Shown: positions 1-6,568 of the stretch, in pieces | How the letters are laid out: every line of letters begins with the position of its first letter | Position numbering within the stretch: the first letter of the stretch is position 1 | DNA from: Desulfovibrionaceae bacterium UBA3823 | GTDB taxonomy: Bacteria > Desulfobacterota > Desulfovibrionia > Desulfovibrionales > Desulfovibrionaceae | Assembly: GCA_002369295.1 (NCBI GenBank) | Contig: DFDR01000024.1 | Coordinates: forward strand, 1-12,680 | DNA length: 12,680 nt | Reading direction: 5' to 3' | The notes under the pieces: generated by a model | Databases searched by the model: none | Told to the model about the DNA's origin: nothing | Seen by the model: the letters and a program-made list of their open reading frames with translations, nothing else | Translations under genes and position numbers: made by a program

Positions 1-777
1 ATTTCCGCATCATCCTAAAACTATGAAGCTAGATATAAATAGAAAAATATATTACGAACAACTCAATATTGAATACAATGATATAAATAAAAAATCACAA
101 ATAGTAGATGATGGATTAAAATTAAATTTATTTCTTAACCATATAATAATAGCTGAAAAAAATTAAATATAGAAATATATATAGAAGAACAGACAAATGC
201 ATTATAAGAAATAAAACTAAAAAAGATGACAATTGATGATGAAAAAAGCATTGAAGAAAATTATTATTACTATAATATAAGCTATGAAAAGAACAATAGG
301 ATAGTGAAAGATTACACGTTCAATAATCAAAAATACAAGCAACATATCCTAACAGCTGGATTCTTTGCAAATACAATGCATAAGGTATGTTTTGATCCAA
401 TAGAATAGAATATCCATTGTAAATTATTAGATGAGCAAGAAGAGTTTTTTAATATTATGAAATCAAAAATACCAGAAGAAAGACAAAGAATGTTCTCTGA
501 TGGAAATAAAACAGGAAGAACATTCATATTATTTATAACGAAAATTATTTATAGTTATTTAGATTATATACATAAAACAAAATTATTTTATAAGTTTGAA
601 ACAATTTTTGATATTTTGAATGAGATGAGATCAATTAGATATATAGAAGATCAAAATAATAAAGTTTTTATTACCGCATTTATTGGAAAACAAATTGATA
701 TATGCGATGCTTTTGAAGTCAAGATACCTGAGGGATGCGCTCCTGCTCAGGCGAGAACCACTCAATCAAGCAAGTAG
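1..777 (+). mobile_element. Remnant of an IS1634-like insertion sequence (right part)
   Basis: The first roughly 730 bases are strikingly AT-rich (about a quarter G+C by eye) against a GC-rich remainder, and the only coding content is a decayed IS1634-like transposase. The left end of the element lies outside the window. I could not identify a right terminal inverted repeat or a target-site duplication, so the right boundary is set at the end of the transposase frame. Composition changes abruptly near 733, inside the last codons of that frame. The composition suggests acquisition from an AT-rich donor; that origin is an inference. Confidence 0.6.
2..777 (+). pseudogene. IS1634-family (IS4 superfamily) DDE transposase, C-terminal half, disrupted
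   Basis: The C-terminal half of a DDE transposase is spread over two frames. The first piece (2-166) begins FPHHPKTMKLDINRKIYYEQ and ends at TAA. The continuation lies in the frame of position 163 onward and needs one extra A in the A7 run at 156-162. That frame carries in-frame TAA at 205-207 and TAG at 406-408, then reads through DEQEEFFNIMKSK, RQRMFSDGNKTGR, DEMRSIRYIE and FIGKQIDICDAF to IPEGCAP, a series typical of this family from memory. The family's Y(2)R(3)E(6)K signature appears as C-KL-L-DEQ-E-EFFNIM-K. The catalytic Glu (439-441) and Lys (460-462) remain, but Tyr has become Cys and Arg has become Leu. One frameshift, two stops and lost signature residues make an active enzyme very unlikely. 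The N-terminal part with the first Asp residues is off the window. The final residues AQARTTQSSK are in GC-rich DNA. Confidence 0.8.
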
Positions 778-868
778 CCCCTTCGTTCCCGCAAGGCGTA
801 GCGAGCGATGGGCTGCTGCGAGGGGAAAATGAACCCAAACTCAGAGAGCCCTTCCGGCACGCTGCAGA

Positions 869-926
869 GCGTCCGGCTCCTGCGCCGGCAAGGCCAGGGC
901 TCCTGGCGGACGTCGCTGCCGGACGC
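869..926. repeat. 9-bp perfect inverted repeat in the PTS leader region
   Basis: GCGTCCGGC at 869-877 is the exact reverse complement of GCCGGACGC at 918-926, separated by 40 bases. It lies between the transposase remnant and the candidate PTS promoter. No T run follows, so it is not an obvious intrinsic terminator. It may be a protein site, a long-stem RNA structure, or chance in GC-rich DNA. Confidence 0.35.
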
Positions 927-957
927 CGTTGCCCTCTGTTGACTTGCATTGGAAAAA

Positions 958-972
958 TGGCACACTGAGGGC
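958..972 (+). promoter_or_regulatory. Candidate sigma-54 (RpoN) promoter for the PTS genes
   Basis: TGGCAC at 958-963 matches the -24 element. The GG at 959-960 is followed, after exactly ten bases, by GC at 971-972, the invariant -12 dinucleotide. The bases before that GC are GG rather than the preferred TT, so the match is good but not perfect. Transcription would begin near 984, giving a leader of about 57 bases before the IIA ATG. Mannose-family PTS operons are often RpoN-dependent in other bacteria, which fits. A competing sigma-70 reading is TTGACT at 939-944 with a poor -10 (CACACT, 961-966). No activator binding site was identified. Confidence 0.45.
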
Positions 973-986
973 ATTCAGCGGAGAAG

Positions 987-1005
987 GCCGGGGCACTTTC
1001 CCGGC
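987..1005 (+). other. Small hairpin in the IIA leader
   Basis: GCCGGG at 987-992 pairs with CCCGGC at 1000-1005 around a seven-base loop. It lies just downstream of the predicted sigma-54 start site and about 22 bases before the ribosome-binding site. No T run follows. It could stabilise the transcript or be incidental. Confidence 0.3.
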
Positions 1006-1040
1006 TGTCCAGTCCGCCCCAATCCTAGGGAGGAGTGTCC

Positions 1041-1556
1041 ATGGCGGAAGCGAATTGCGACAATAGCGCAGAGGCGCAGGCCGAGGCCGGCATCATCGTG
1101 GTCTCCCATGCGGACTACGGATCGTCCATGCTCAGGACGGCGGAGTTCATTCTGGGACCCCTGAGCGACTGCACGTCCATCAGCGTGGACGTTGGCCAGG
1201 AGGTTCCGGAGACCGTGCGCCGCCTGAAGGATGCCGCCGAGCGCCTGGACAAGGGCGCCGGCGTCATCGTCCTCACGGACATGTTCGGCGGCACGCCCAC
1301 CAACCTTGCCCTCTCCCTGCTCGCCACCCACCGCGTTGAGGTCGTTACCGGCGTCAATCTGCCCATGCTGCTCAAGGTCTTCTCAGCCAGGAGGCTTCCT
1401 CTGGAAAAGCTTGCGGCCGTGGCCAGCGAAGCCGGCGTCAAGGGCATCGTCGTGCCCGGCTCCATGCTCAAGAGCCGGCAGAAGTCCCAGGGCGAGCGCG
1501 CCGACCGTTCGGAGCGCGCCGAGCGCGACGACAAGGCCGACAGGGCTAGGGGATAG
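1041..1556 (+). CDS. PTS system mannose-family EIIA component
   Basis: This cytoplasmic EIIA(Man) protein of 171 residues accepts phosphate from HPr on a histidine and passes it to EIIB. The segment GIIVVSHADYGSSML (residues 17-31) places the phosphorylated His at residue 23, and VLTDMFGGTPTNLA carries the family GGTP-x-N motif. The ATG at 1041 is preferred over an in-frame GTG at 1035 because the strong GGGAGGAG at 1028-1035 overlaps the GTG and sits five bases before the ATG. From about residue 144 the protein ends in a very charged Arg/Glu/Asp/Lys tail beyond the usual domain of about 130 residues. This may be a relic of the linker that joins IIA to IIB in fused proteins such as ManX. The IIB gene begins seven bases after the stop, so the two are almost certainly cotranscribed. 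Confidence 0.9.
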   Translation: MAEANCDNSAEAQAEAGIIVVSHADYGSSMLRTAEFILGPLSDCTSISVDVGQEVPETVRRLKDAAERLDKGAGVIVLTDMFGGTPTNLALSLLATHRVEVVTGVNLPMLLKVFSARRLPLEKLAAVASEAGVKGIVVPGSMLKSRQKSQGERADRSERAERDDKADRARG

Positions 1557-1563
1557 CAAGGCA

Positions 1564-2025
1564 ATGTGGTTCCGCGTCGACAACCGCCTCATCCACGGCC
1601 AGGTCATCGAGGGATGGCTTCCCTACACGAATGCCCGGCATCTCGTGGTGGCCAACGACGAGCTGGCGCACGACAGCATACGCCAGACCATCATGCAGAT
1701 GGCCGTGCCCCGCAAAATCGACGTGCGCTTCGTCTGCGTGGCGGATCTGGCCAAGACCATCGCGAGCTTCGGCGACGCCAACGTCCTCGTGCTCTACGAA
1801 ACCTGCGACGACGTGCGCGGGGCGTCTGAGGCGGGCGTTGCCATGGACGTGCTCAACATCGGCAACCTCCACTATGCGGACGGCAAGATCCAGCTCTACC
1901 CCCACGTGGCGCTCTCCAGCGACGACATCGCCACCCTTCGAAACCTCGCCTCGCGGGGCACGGCCATGGACTTCCGCGCCGTGCCGACGCAGTCTGTGAA
2001 GGCTCCCCATGAACCTCTTTTCTGA
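1564..2025 (+). CDS. PTS system mannose-family EIIB component
   Basis: This 153-residue EIIB(Man) protein takes phosphate from EIIA and donates it to the sugar bound by the IIC/IID membrane complex. The N-terminal RVDNRLIHGQVIEGW is the diagnostic family motif, with the phosphorylated His at residue 11. The length fits a stand-alone IIB (about 150-165 residues). It starts seven bases after the IIA stop; AGGGGA at 1548-1553 and AAGG at 1558-1561 are the possible ribosome-binding sequences. Its last 17 bases overlap the start of the IIC frame, indicating translational coupling. No residue needed for phosphotransfer appears missing. The sugar cannot be told from the sequence; mannose, fructose, sorbose or N-acetyl sugars are all possible for this family. 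Confidence 0.9.
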   Translation: MWFRVDNRLIHGQVIEGWLPYTNARHLVVANDELAHDSIRQTIMQMAVPRKIDVRFVCVADLAKTIASFGDANVLVLYETCDDVRGASEAGVAMDVLNIGNLHYADGKIQLYPHVALSSDDIATLRNLASRGTAMDFRAVPTQSVKAPHEPLF

Positions 2026-2709
2026 TCTGCTGCTGGCCGGACTTCCCTGCTGTTTTTTTTTGTCCTGGTAGGGGCGGCCCGCTTTTCCTGCATCGTGGGC
2101 CTGGTGGAGCGTCCGCTGGCGCTCGGCATGATAGCCGGCTTTGCGACAGGCCACTGGGAACTGGCGATCGCGCTCGGCATCTCCTTTGAACTTGTCTGGC
2201 TGGACGCCGTGGCCATGGGAAGCGTCATTCCTCCCTTTGCGGGCCTGGCCTTTCTGCTGGTCTTTCCGCTGGCGCTGGCCCTGGGCTGGACCGAACCCGG
2301 CCCCCTGCTCCTGCCCATGGTGGGGGCCATGCTGGCCGCCATGCTCGGCAGCCTCCTCGAACAGCGCTTCCGGCTCAGGCAGAATGCCTCCCTGGAGGCG
2401 GGCGTCACCCTGGACGAAGGCGAGGCGCCGGCACAGACGCCGGAGCGCATCGTGAAGCGCGCCATCCTCCAGCGCATGGTCTGGCACGCCGGCCTCTACC
2501 TGGCGTCCTACGCAGTCATCGCCCTTGGCACGGCACTCCTGCTCTCGCTCGGCCTCTACCCCGCCATGCCGGATCTGCCCTGGGCCGCCGTCTACGTGCT
2601 GGCCCTGCTTGGCGCCGTCCTTTCCCTGCGCCACAAGGTCGCTACCGTCCTCTTCTACCTGCTGCTCGCGGCCATTGTCGCCGCGCTGCTTGCGTCCTGG
2701 GCCCCGTAG
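2009..2709 (+). CDS. PTS system mannose-family EIIC component, reading frame broken at a T9 run
   Basis: This is a membrane EIIC(Man) permease subunit of about 233 residues if the frames are joined. The ATG at 2009 overlaps the IIB end and has GAAGG at 1998-2002, six bases upstream. That frame reads MNLFSDLLLAGLPCCFF and stops at TAG 2069-2071. The rest is in the -1 frame and ends at 2709. Joining them at the T9 run (2053-2061), by one extra T or a -1 slip, gives CCFFFVLVGAARFSCIVGL and then LVERPLALGMIAGF and FELVWLDAVAMGSVIPP, which are typical EIIC motifs. Several hydrophobic segments follow. The zero-frame codons TTT TTT TTG form a U UUU UUG slippery heptamer. The split could be a homopolymer sequencing error, a phase-variable tract, programmed slippage or a true null. 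No initiation signal is evident for the downstream frame alone. No IID gene follows, although one usually does. Confidence 0.75.
2053..2062 (+). promoter_or_regulatory. T9 slippery run in the IIC gene
   Basis: Nine T's at 2053-2061 are followed by G. In the frame of the IIC ATG the codons are TGT TTT TTT TTG, so 2056-2062 is a canonical X XXY YYZ slippery heptamer. A -1 shift there resumes at GTC (2062) and restores full-length IIC. A possible pseudoknot or stem partner is GGCCC 2076-2080 with GGGCC 2097-2101, but it is short and lies 13 bases downstream, farther than the usual 5-9. Homopolymers of this length also cause RNA polymerase slippage, as known for Shigella mxiE. Confidence 0.4.
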
Positions 2710-2745
2710 ACGCGGGCTTGCCCCGGGACGATCCTGCCGGCGCCG

Positions 2746-4230
2746 TCAGCAGGCACGGCGCAGCGCCAGCGCCAGGCATCCTGCCAGGGCAAAGGCGCCA
2801 GCCAGGACAAAGGCGCCTTCGGGAGCTCCAGGCAGAGACGCAAAGGCGCTGCCAGCCGCCATGGCGCCGAGCGTCTGCCCGAGGGAGCGGCACATGGCGA
2901 GCATGGCGCTGGCCGAGCTGCGCCGCCCGTGGGGCGCGCAAAGCAGCGTGATGGCATCGTTGGGGGCCTGGAAGAGCCCGAAGCCAAGACCGCAGAGGGC
3001 AAGGCGCCAGACGGGGCCAAAGCAGGCCTGAACAGGGGTGCCAAGGCCGAAGTCCGGCCCGCTCCAGCCCCAGGGAGCGAGGAAGGAGAGCACGCCGCCT
3101 GCGCAGATCAGCATGCCGCAGAGCGAGACGCTCCTGCCGTCGAAGCGTTCCGCAAGCCTGGCCGAGCAGAGGGAGGCAGCCACGTGCAGGCAGGGCCAGG
3201 CCGTCAGGACCAGGCCCGTCTGGGGTGCCGTGAAGCCGAGGCGCTCCTGGAAGAAGAAGGGGCAGGCCGTGATGCAGGCGCTCTGGGCCATGAAGCACAG
3301 GAGCAGGCAGAGGGCCGAGAGGGAGAAGGCAGGCTTGTGCAGCAGGTCGGCCGGAAAGGCGGGCTCTGGGCTCCTGAGCTGGTTTTTCGCATAGGCAAAG
3401 GCGGCCGCGAGAAAGAGGGGGGCTCCCGCCAGCGCAAGCTGGAAGGCGCCGAGCGAGGCCGCCGAGAGCGCGGCGAAGAAGCTGCCGAAGCAGGCCAGGC
3501 CGAGCAGCAGGGCGTCCGGCGGGAGCGCCTGGCGCAGGGGCTTGCGGTCTTCAGGCCGGCTCCTGGGCAGGAAGGGAAGCCCCAGGGCGAAGCTTGCCGC
3601 GGCGCAGGGCATGCCGAGGACGAAGAGGAGACGCCAGTCGCCCTGGGCGAGTATGGCCGAGACCGCGCAAGGCCCTGCGATGACCGCAAGGGAGATGGCA
3701 GCCGCATTGAGGCCTATGCCCCGGCCAAGCAGGCGCCGGGGCAGGATCTGCTCGATGAGGAACATGCTCTGGCCCATGCAGCAGGCCGCGCCCGTCCCCT
3801 GCAGGGCCCGGCAGGATGCAAGCCAGAGCAGGTCCGGCGCCAGGGCGCATCCCGCCGAGGCCAGCGCGAAGAGGGCAAGGCCCGCAAGGAAGGTGCGGGA
3901 GGCGCCGGCGGCCTTGGCCACGCCTGCCGCGGGAAAGAGCAGGGTGAGCATGGCTATCTGGTAGGCGTTCACTATCCACACGGCCTGCGCGTCCGCGATG
4001 CCGAGGTCCCGGGCCATGGAGGGCAGGCCCGCCGTGATGCCGGCGCCGGTGGCAACGACCAGAAAGACGCCGGACAGCACGGCAGCCAGGGCAAAGCTTC
4101 TGGCGGGGCGGGGCAGGCCGCCAGCAGCGGCGCCGGATGCGTCCTGTCCCGGCCGCTCCTGCCCTGTCCGGCGGAGGATGCGCCCCGACGAGCGGAGCGG
4201 GCGCCTTCGCGGAGGCGGCGTCTGGCCCAT
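2746..4230 (-). CDS. MFS transporter, DHA2 (EmrB/QacA-like) drug exporter family
   Basis: This inner-membrane major facilitator protein of 494 residues probably exports drugs or other small amphipathic compounds by proton antiport. Many hydrophobic segments run from about residue 46 to the end. ITAGLPSMARDLG is followed by QAVWIVNAYQIAMLTLLFPA, the first-helix region and WxxxAYxL signature of 14-helix DHA2 exporters; LASCRALQGTGAA fits motif B in helix 4. The length suits the family (about 450-520). The start at 4230 is supported by GGAGGAGGG just upstream on the minus strand. The first 45 residues are an Arg- and Pro-rich cytoplasmic extension not usual for the family; a later start would need another signal. 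It converges on the IIC gene with 36 bases between stops. It lies 66 bases downstream of an unrecognised gene on the same strand and may be cotranscribed with it. No EmrA-like adaptor or regulator is adjacent, so the substrate is unknown. Confidence 0.85.
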   Translation of the reverse strand: MGQTPPPRRRPLRSSGRILRRTGQERPGQDASGAAAGGLPRPARSFALAAVLSGVFLVVATGAGITAGLPSMARDLGIADAQAVWIVNAYQIAMLTLLFPAAGVAKAAGASRTFLAGLALFALASAGCALAPDLLWLASCRALQGTGAACCMGQSMFLIEQILPRRLLGRGIGLNAAAISLAVIAGPCAVSAILAQGDWRLLFVLGMPCAAASFALGLPFLPRSRPEDRKPLRQALPPDALLLGLACFGSFFAALSAASLGAFQLALAGAPLFLAAAFAYAKNQLRSPEPAFPADLLHKPAFSLSALCLLLCFMAQSACITACPFFFQERLGFTAPQTGLVLTAWPCLHVAASLCSARLAERFDGRSVSLCGMLICAGGVLSFLAPWGWSGPDFGLGTPVQACFGPVWRLALCGLGFGLFQAPNDAITLLCAPHGRRSSASAMLAMCRSLGQTLGAMAAGSAFASLPGAPEGAFVLAGAFALAGCLALALRRAC

Positions 4231-4296
4231 GCTTCCCTCCTCCCTGGCAATGGCCGGCGCGCCTGGAGGCTGCCGGCGCTGTGGAATGGAAGCAGG

Positions 4297-5226
4297 CTAC
4301 GCTCTTTTGCCGGCCTTGTCTTGCCAGGCGCCGGGAGCGGAGCCGGCAGGCCGGCATGCCGCCTGCCGGGGCAGGCCACGCCCGGCAGGGGCCGGAACCC
4401 CTCGGACTTCCTGCCCCCCGGCCCCTTCCAGCCCCGCCGCTTGCCGCCGTTCGTCCAGCTTTGGCAGGAAACCCTTGCCGTTGCGGGCAACGCGGCGGTC
4501 GAGCTCTTCGGGCTTCCAGCCCTGGGCGACGAGCATGCGTCTGGCCGCCGTCTCCCAGTCCCGGAAGGCACGGGCGAGGCTCAGGCAAAGCGCGGGCTCT
4601 TCCCTGTGCAGGGCAAAGCGCAGGCAGTGCCGGCGGGCCTGGACAGCAAGGTCGCCGAGGCGCTTTGCGCCGGCCTTGGAGAGCAGGGGCGTGAGGGCTC
4701 CCGCAGGCGGATGGCGCAGGAAGAGCTGGCTTGTGAAGCGGGGCAGGGCCTTGAAGGAGGCAATGCGGAAGCACTCTCTGGCCATGGGGGTGCCGGAGAA
4801 GGGCGGGGGCGTGCAGACGGGGGCGGCCGCGCCCTCCGTCCTCCAGGCTATGCCCCGCTTCTCGAGCCAGGCAGCGGCCGTCGCGTCGCCGGAAACAAGC
4901 GCCATGTGCCTGGCAACCTGGCAGACGATGCGGTCAGAGGGGACATGCTGGGCGCACAGGGCGTCGACCAGGCCGTCGGTGTAGGCCTCGACGCGCAGCC
5001 GCACGGCATCTGACCAGGGTTCCTCGCTTTTGGGATCGAAGGCCAGGTCCAGCATGGCCTCGTCGGCCAGGGCGGTGCGCAGTTCCGCCAGCCGCAGGGT
5101 GCACTGGCCGGACTCCAGCAGCGCCTCCAGGGGCGCGACGGGACCGAAGAGGGGGAAGATTTCGCGGGCGACGGCGGAGATGTAGTCGGCTTTGCCGATG
5201 AAGAGGCTGCTGAACATGGCGTGCAT
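4297..5226 (-). CDS. Hypothetical protein, unrecognised
   Basis: I do not recognise this family. The product is 309 residues from the ATG at 5226, or 306 from the ATG at 5217. The second start fits better: on the minus strand TAAGG abuts the first ATG but lies nine bases before the second. The protein has no signal peptide or membrane segment that I can see. Residues 1-250 have balanced composition and appear mainly helical, with a Cys/His-containing stretch near TDGLVDALCAQHVPSDRIVC. After about residue 263 (LDERRQAAG) composition becomes Gly/Ala/Pro/Arg-rich and low in complexity. This may be a frameshifted or non-conserved tail. Use of GC-rich third positions and the position 66 bases ahead of the MFS exporter support a real gene. 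Its role is unknown; a partner or regulator of the exporter is only a guess. Confidence 0.6.
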   Translation of the reverse strand: MHAMFSSLFIGKADYISAVAREIFPLFGPVAPLEALLESGQCTLRLAELRTALADEAMLDLAFDPKSEEPWSDAVRLRVEAYTDGLVDALCAQHVPSDRIVCQVARHMALVSGDATAAAWLEKRGIAWRTEGAAAPVCTPPPFSGTPMARECFRIASFKALPRFTSQLFLRHPPAGALTPLLSKAGAKRLGDLAVQARRHCLRFALHREEPALCLSLARAFRDWETAARRMLVAQGWKPEELDRRVARNGKGFLPKLDERRQAAGLEGAGGQEVRGVPAPAGRGLPRQAACRPAGSAPGAWQDKAGKRA

Positions 5227-5517
5227 CCTTAGAAGGGAGAAGAGGGTGGCGCAGGGGACGATTCTCCGGCGCGTCCCGGACCTTGAGGAAGGCTTGTGCC
5301 GTCCCGCAGGGGCAGGGGGTGCTTCAGGCCTACGCCGCCAGCGAGGACTTTGTCACGGCGCGGGCCGTTTTGCGGAGCGCTTGCGCCGAAAAGGCTCTGT
5401 TTTCCATGCCAAGGCAGAATGCTCCTGCGACTGTCCGCTTTTTGGCAGTTTGCCAGGCCGCCACAGGCCGTTGCGACCAATACGCTGAAATGACGGGGCT
5501 TTTGCCTGTCTGCAGGG
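5227..5517. other. Intergenic region, 291 bases, no gene supported
   Basis: This gap separates two minus-strand genes. I find no convincing coding frame: the frames that cross it lack recognisable content or a ribosome-binding site. It should contain the promoter for the 5226/5217 gene, but no clear -35/-10 pair is visible. A perfect 5-bp palindrome, TGGCA at 5443-5447 and TGCCA at 5451-5455 around GTT, is flanked on the left by T's. On the minus strand, the direction of transcription here, it is followed by A's, so it is not a terminator for the upstream gene. It could be a small operator. Confidence 0.4.
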
Positions 5518-6549
5518 TTAGCCGAGTTCTCTGAAGTCGGCAGAAGCCTGGCTCTGCACGCCGTCTGTCGCGCTCTCTGGCCCGTCTGGCCCGTCTTCGG
5601 CTGCTCCGCCGTCCCTGCGGGCGCGGGTCGTCCAGCCCCAGCTGCGCTTCTTGAAGACCTCGCCCAGATCGGCGAAGCCCCTGCTTCTGGCCTCGTCGTT
5701 GAGCATGTCCAGATAGTCGAGCAGCCCCCGCTCCTGCCAGCGGCCGAGGATGGCGCAGAGGATCAGCAGGGCCTTGAGGGCGGGATCGGCAGGCACGCTT
5801 CTGCCGGCAAGGCAGGCGCCGGCGGCCTGCAGGGACACGCCGACGAGCAGGCCGGCCCTGGCCGGATTCTTCTGCAGGCGCCTGACGACGCCGTACCGCC
5901 AGTCGCCCGGCTCGAAGCGCGTGCGGGGAATGGCCTGGGCCGCTGCCTGCACCCTGGCAAAGGCCTCGGCGCAGGAGGGCGGTTCCGGCATGAAGGGAGG
6001 GATGCTCCAGCAGGCCACGGCTCTGGCCGCAATGGCAAGCGAGGGCGGCACGGCCTTCTCCCTGCGCAGATAGCGGCCGCCGTGCAGCCATGCCCAGTCG
6101 GCGCCGGACCAGCCAGGCGCCATGGCGCGCATGAGGCGTATCTCGCCGGGGCCGAGCGGGGCGTCGGCGGCAGCTTCCGCCTGCGCGGGCTGGTAGCCCT
6201 GGCTGCGCAGGGCTCCCTGGCCGAAGAAGAGCCAGTCCAGGCTGTAGCCTTCCGCGGCAAGCCAGCGCAGGGTTTCTCTCGAGAGCCGGCGCTCCATGGC
6301 TTCCCGAACGAGGCGTTCGGCATGCTCCGCCGTTGTCGGCCCCTGCCGCTGGCGACCTGCCAGATCGCCCGCCAGGCGGGGCAGACGTTCGCCAAAGAGC
6401 TCGTCCAGGCTTGCCTTGGGATCGGGAACGCCGCCCGGCACGCGCCTAGGCTCCGCAACGCCGAGCAGAACGCCTTCCGGAGAAAGGCCTTCGGCTGCCA
6501 GGGCGGCATGGAAGCTGGCAAAGTCCTCTGCCGTCTTGAAGTCGCTCAC
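5518..6549 (-). CDS. Hypothetical protein with a weak CI-repressor-like segment
   Basis: The product has 343 residues and I do not recognise the whole-length family. The start is GTG at 6549, chosen because AAGGGAGG lies about six bases upstream on the minus strand. Residues 87-112 include LSRETLRWLAAEG followed by YSLDWLFFGQG. The latter resembles the end of phage CI-type helix-turn-helix domains, which commonly finish with SLDWLxxGxG; this is suggestive only. The remainder is Ala-, Arg- and Trp-containing and appears soluble, with no clear catalytic motif. It ends with a polar Asp/Gly/Ser tail. The gene starts 19 bases after the stop of the AEC transporter gene, so it is probably the last gene of an HU-AEC-hypothetical unit. 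A DNA-binding regulator is possible, but a lineage-specific protein of other function is equally likely. Confidence 0.65.
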   Translation of the reverse strand: MSDFKTAEDFASFHAALAAEGLSPEGVLLGVAEPRRVPGGVPDPKASLDELFGERLPRLAGDLAGRQRQGPTTAEHAERLVREAMERRLSRETLRWLAAEGYSLDWLFFGQGALRSQGYQPAQAEAAADAPLGPGEIRLMRAMAPGWSGADWAWLHGGRYLRREKAVPPSLAIAARAVACWSIPPFMPEPPSCAEAFARVQAAAQAIPRTRFEPGDWRYGVVRRLQKNPARAGLLVGVSLQAAGACLAGRSVPADPALKALLILCAILGRWQERGLLDYLDMLNDEARSRGFADLGEVFKKRSWGWTTRARRDGGAAEDGPDGPESATDGVQSQASADFRELG

Positions 6550-6568
6550 CCCTGCCTCCCTTGGGAAC

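Noticed and set aside
226..777. Two separate small AT-rich genes at 226-408 and 457-777
   Set aside because: They lie in the same frame, are separated by one in-frame TAG, and together match consecutive parts of one transposase.
1..777. CRISPR array, phage or defence-system genes in the AT-rich segment
   Set aside because: There are no regularly spaced repeats, and the only coding signal is the transposase remnant.
2741..2760. Hairpin CGCCGT/ACGGCG as a bidirectional terminator between IIC and the MFS gene
   Set aside because: It overlaps the MFS stop and coding end, has only 6-7 base pairs, and has no T run on either strand.
2929..5013. A 694-codon open frame on the + strand opposite the MFS exporter and the unrecognised gene
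   Set aside because: The translation is Gly/Arg/Glu/Ala-rich with no recognisable motif. It is the antisense shadow of GC-rich minus-strand genes, one of which has clear transporter signatures.
5192..5488. A 98-codon + strand frame in the 5227-5517 gap
   Set aside because: It has no ribosome-binding site, no recognisable motif, and overlaps the start of a better minus-strand gene.
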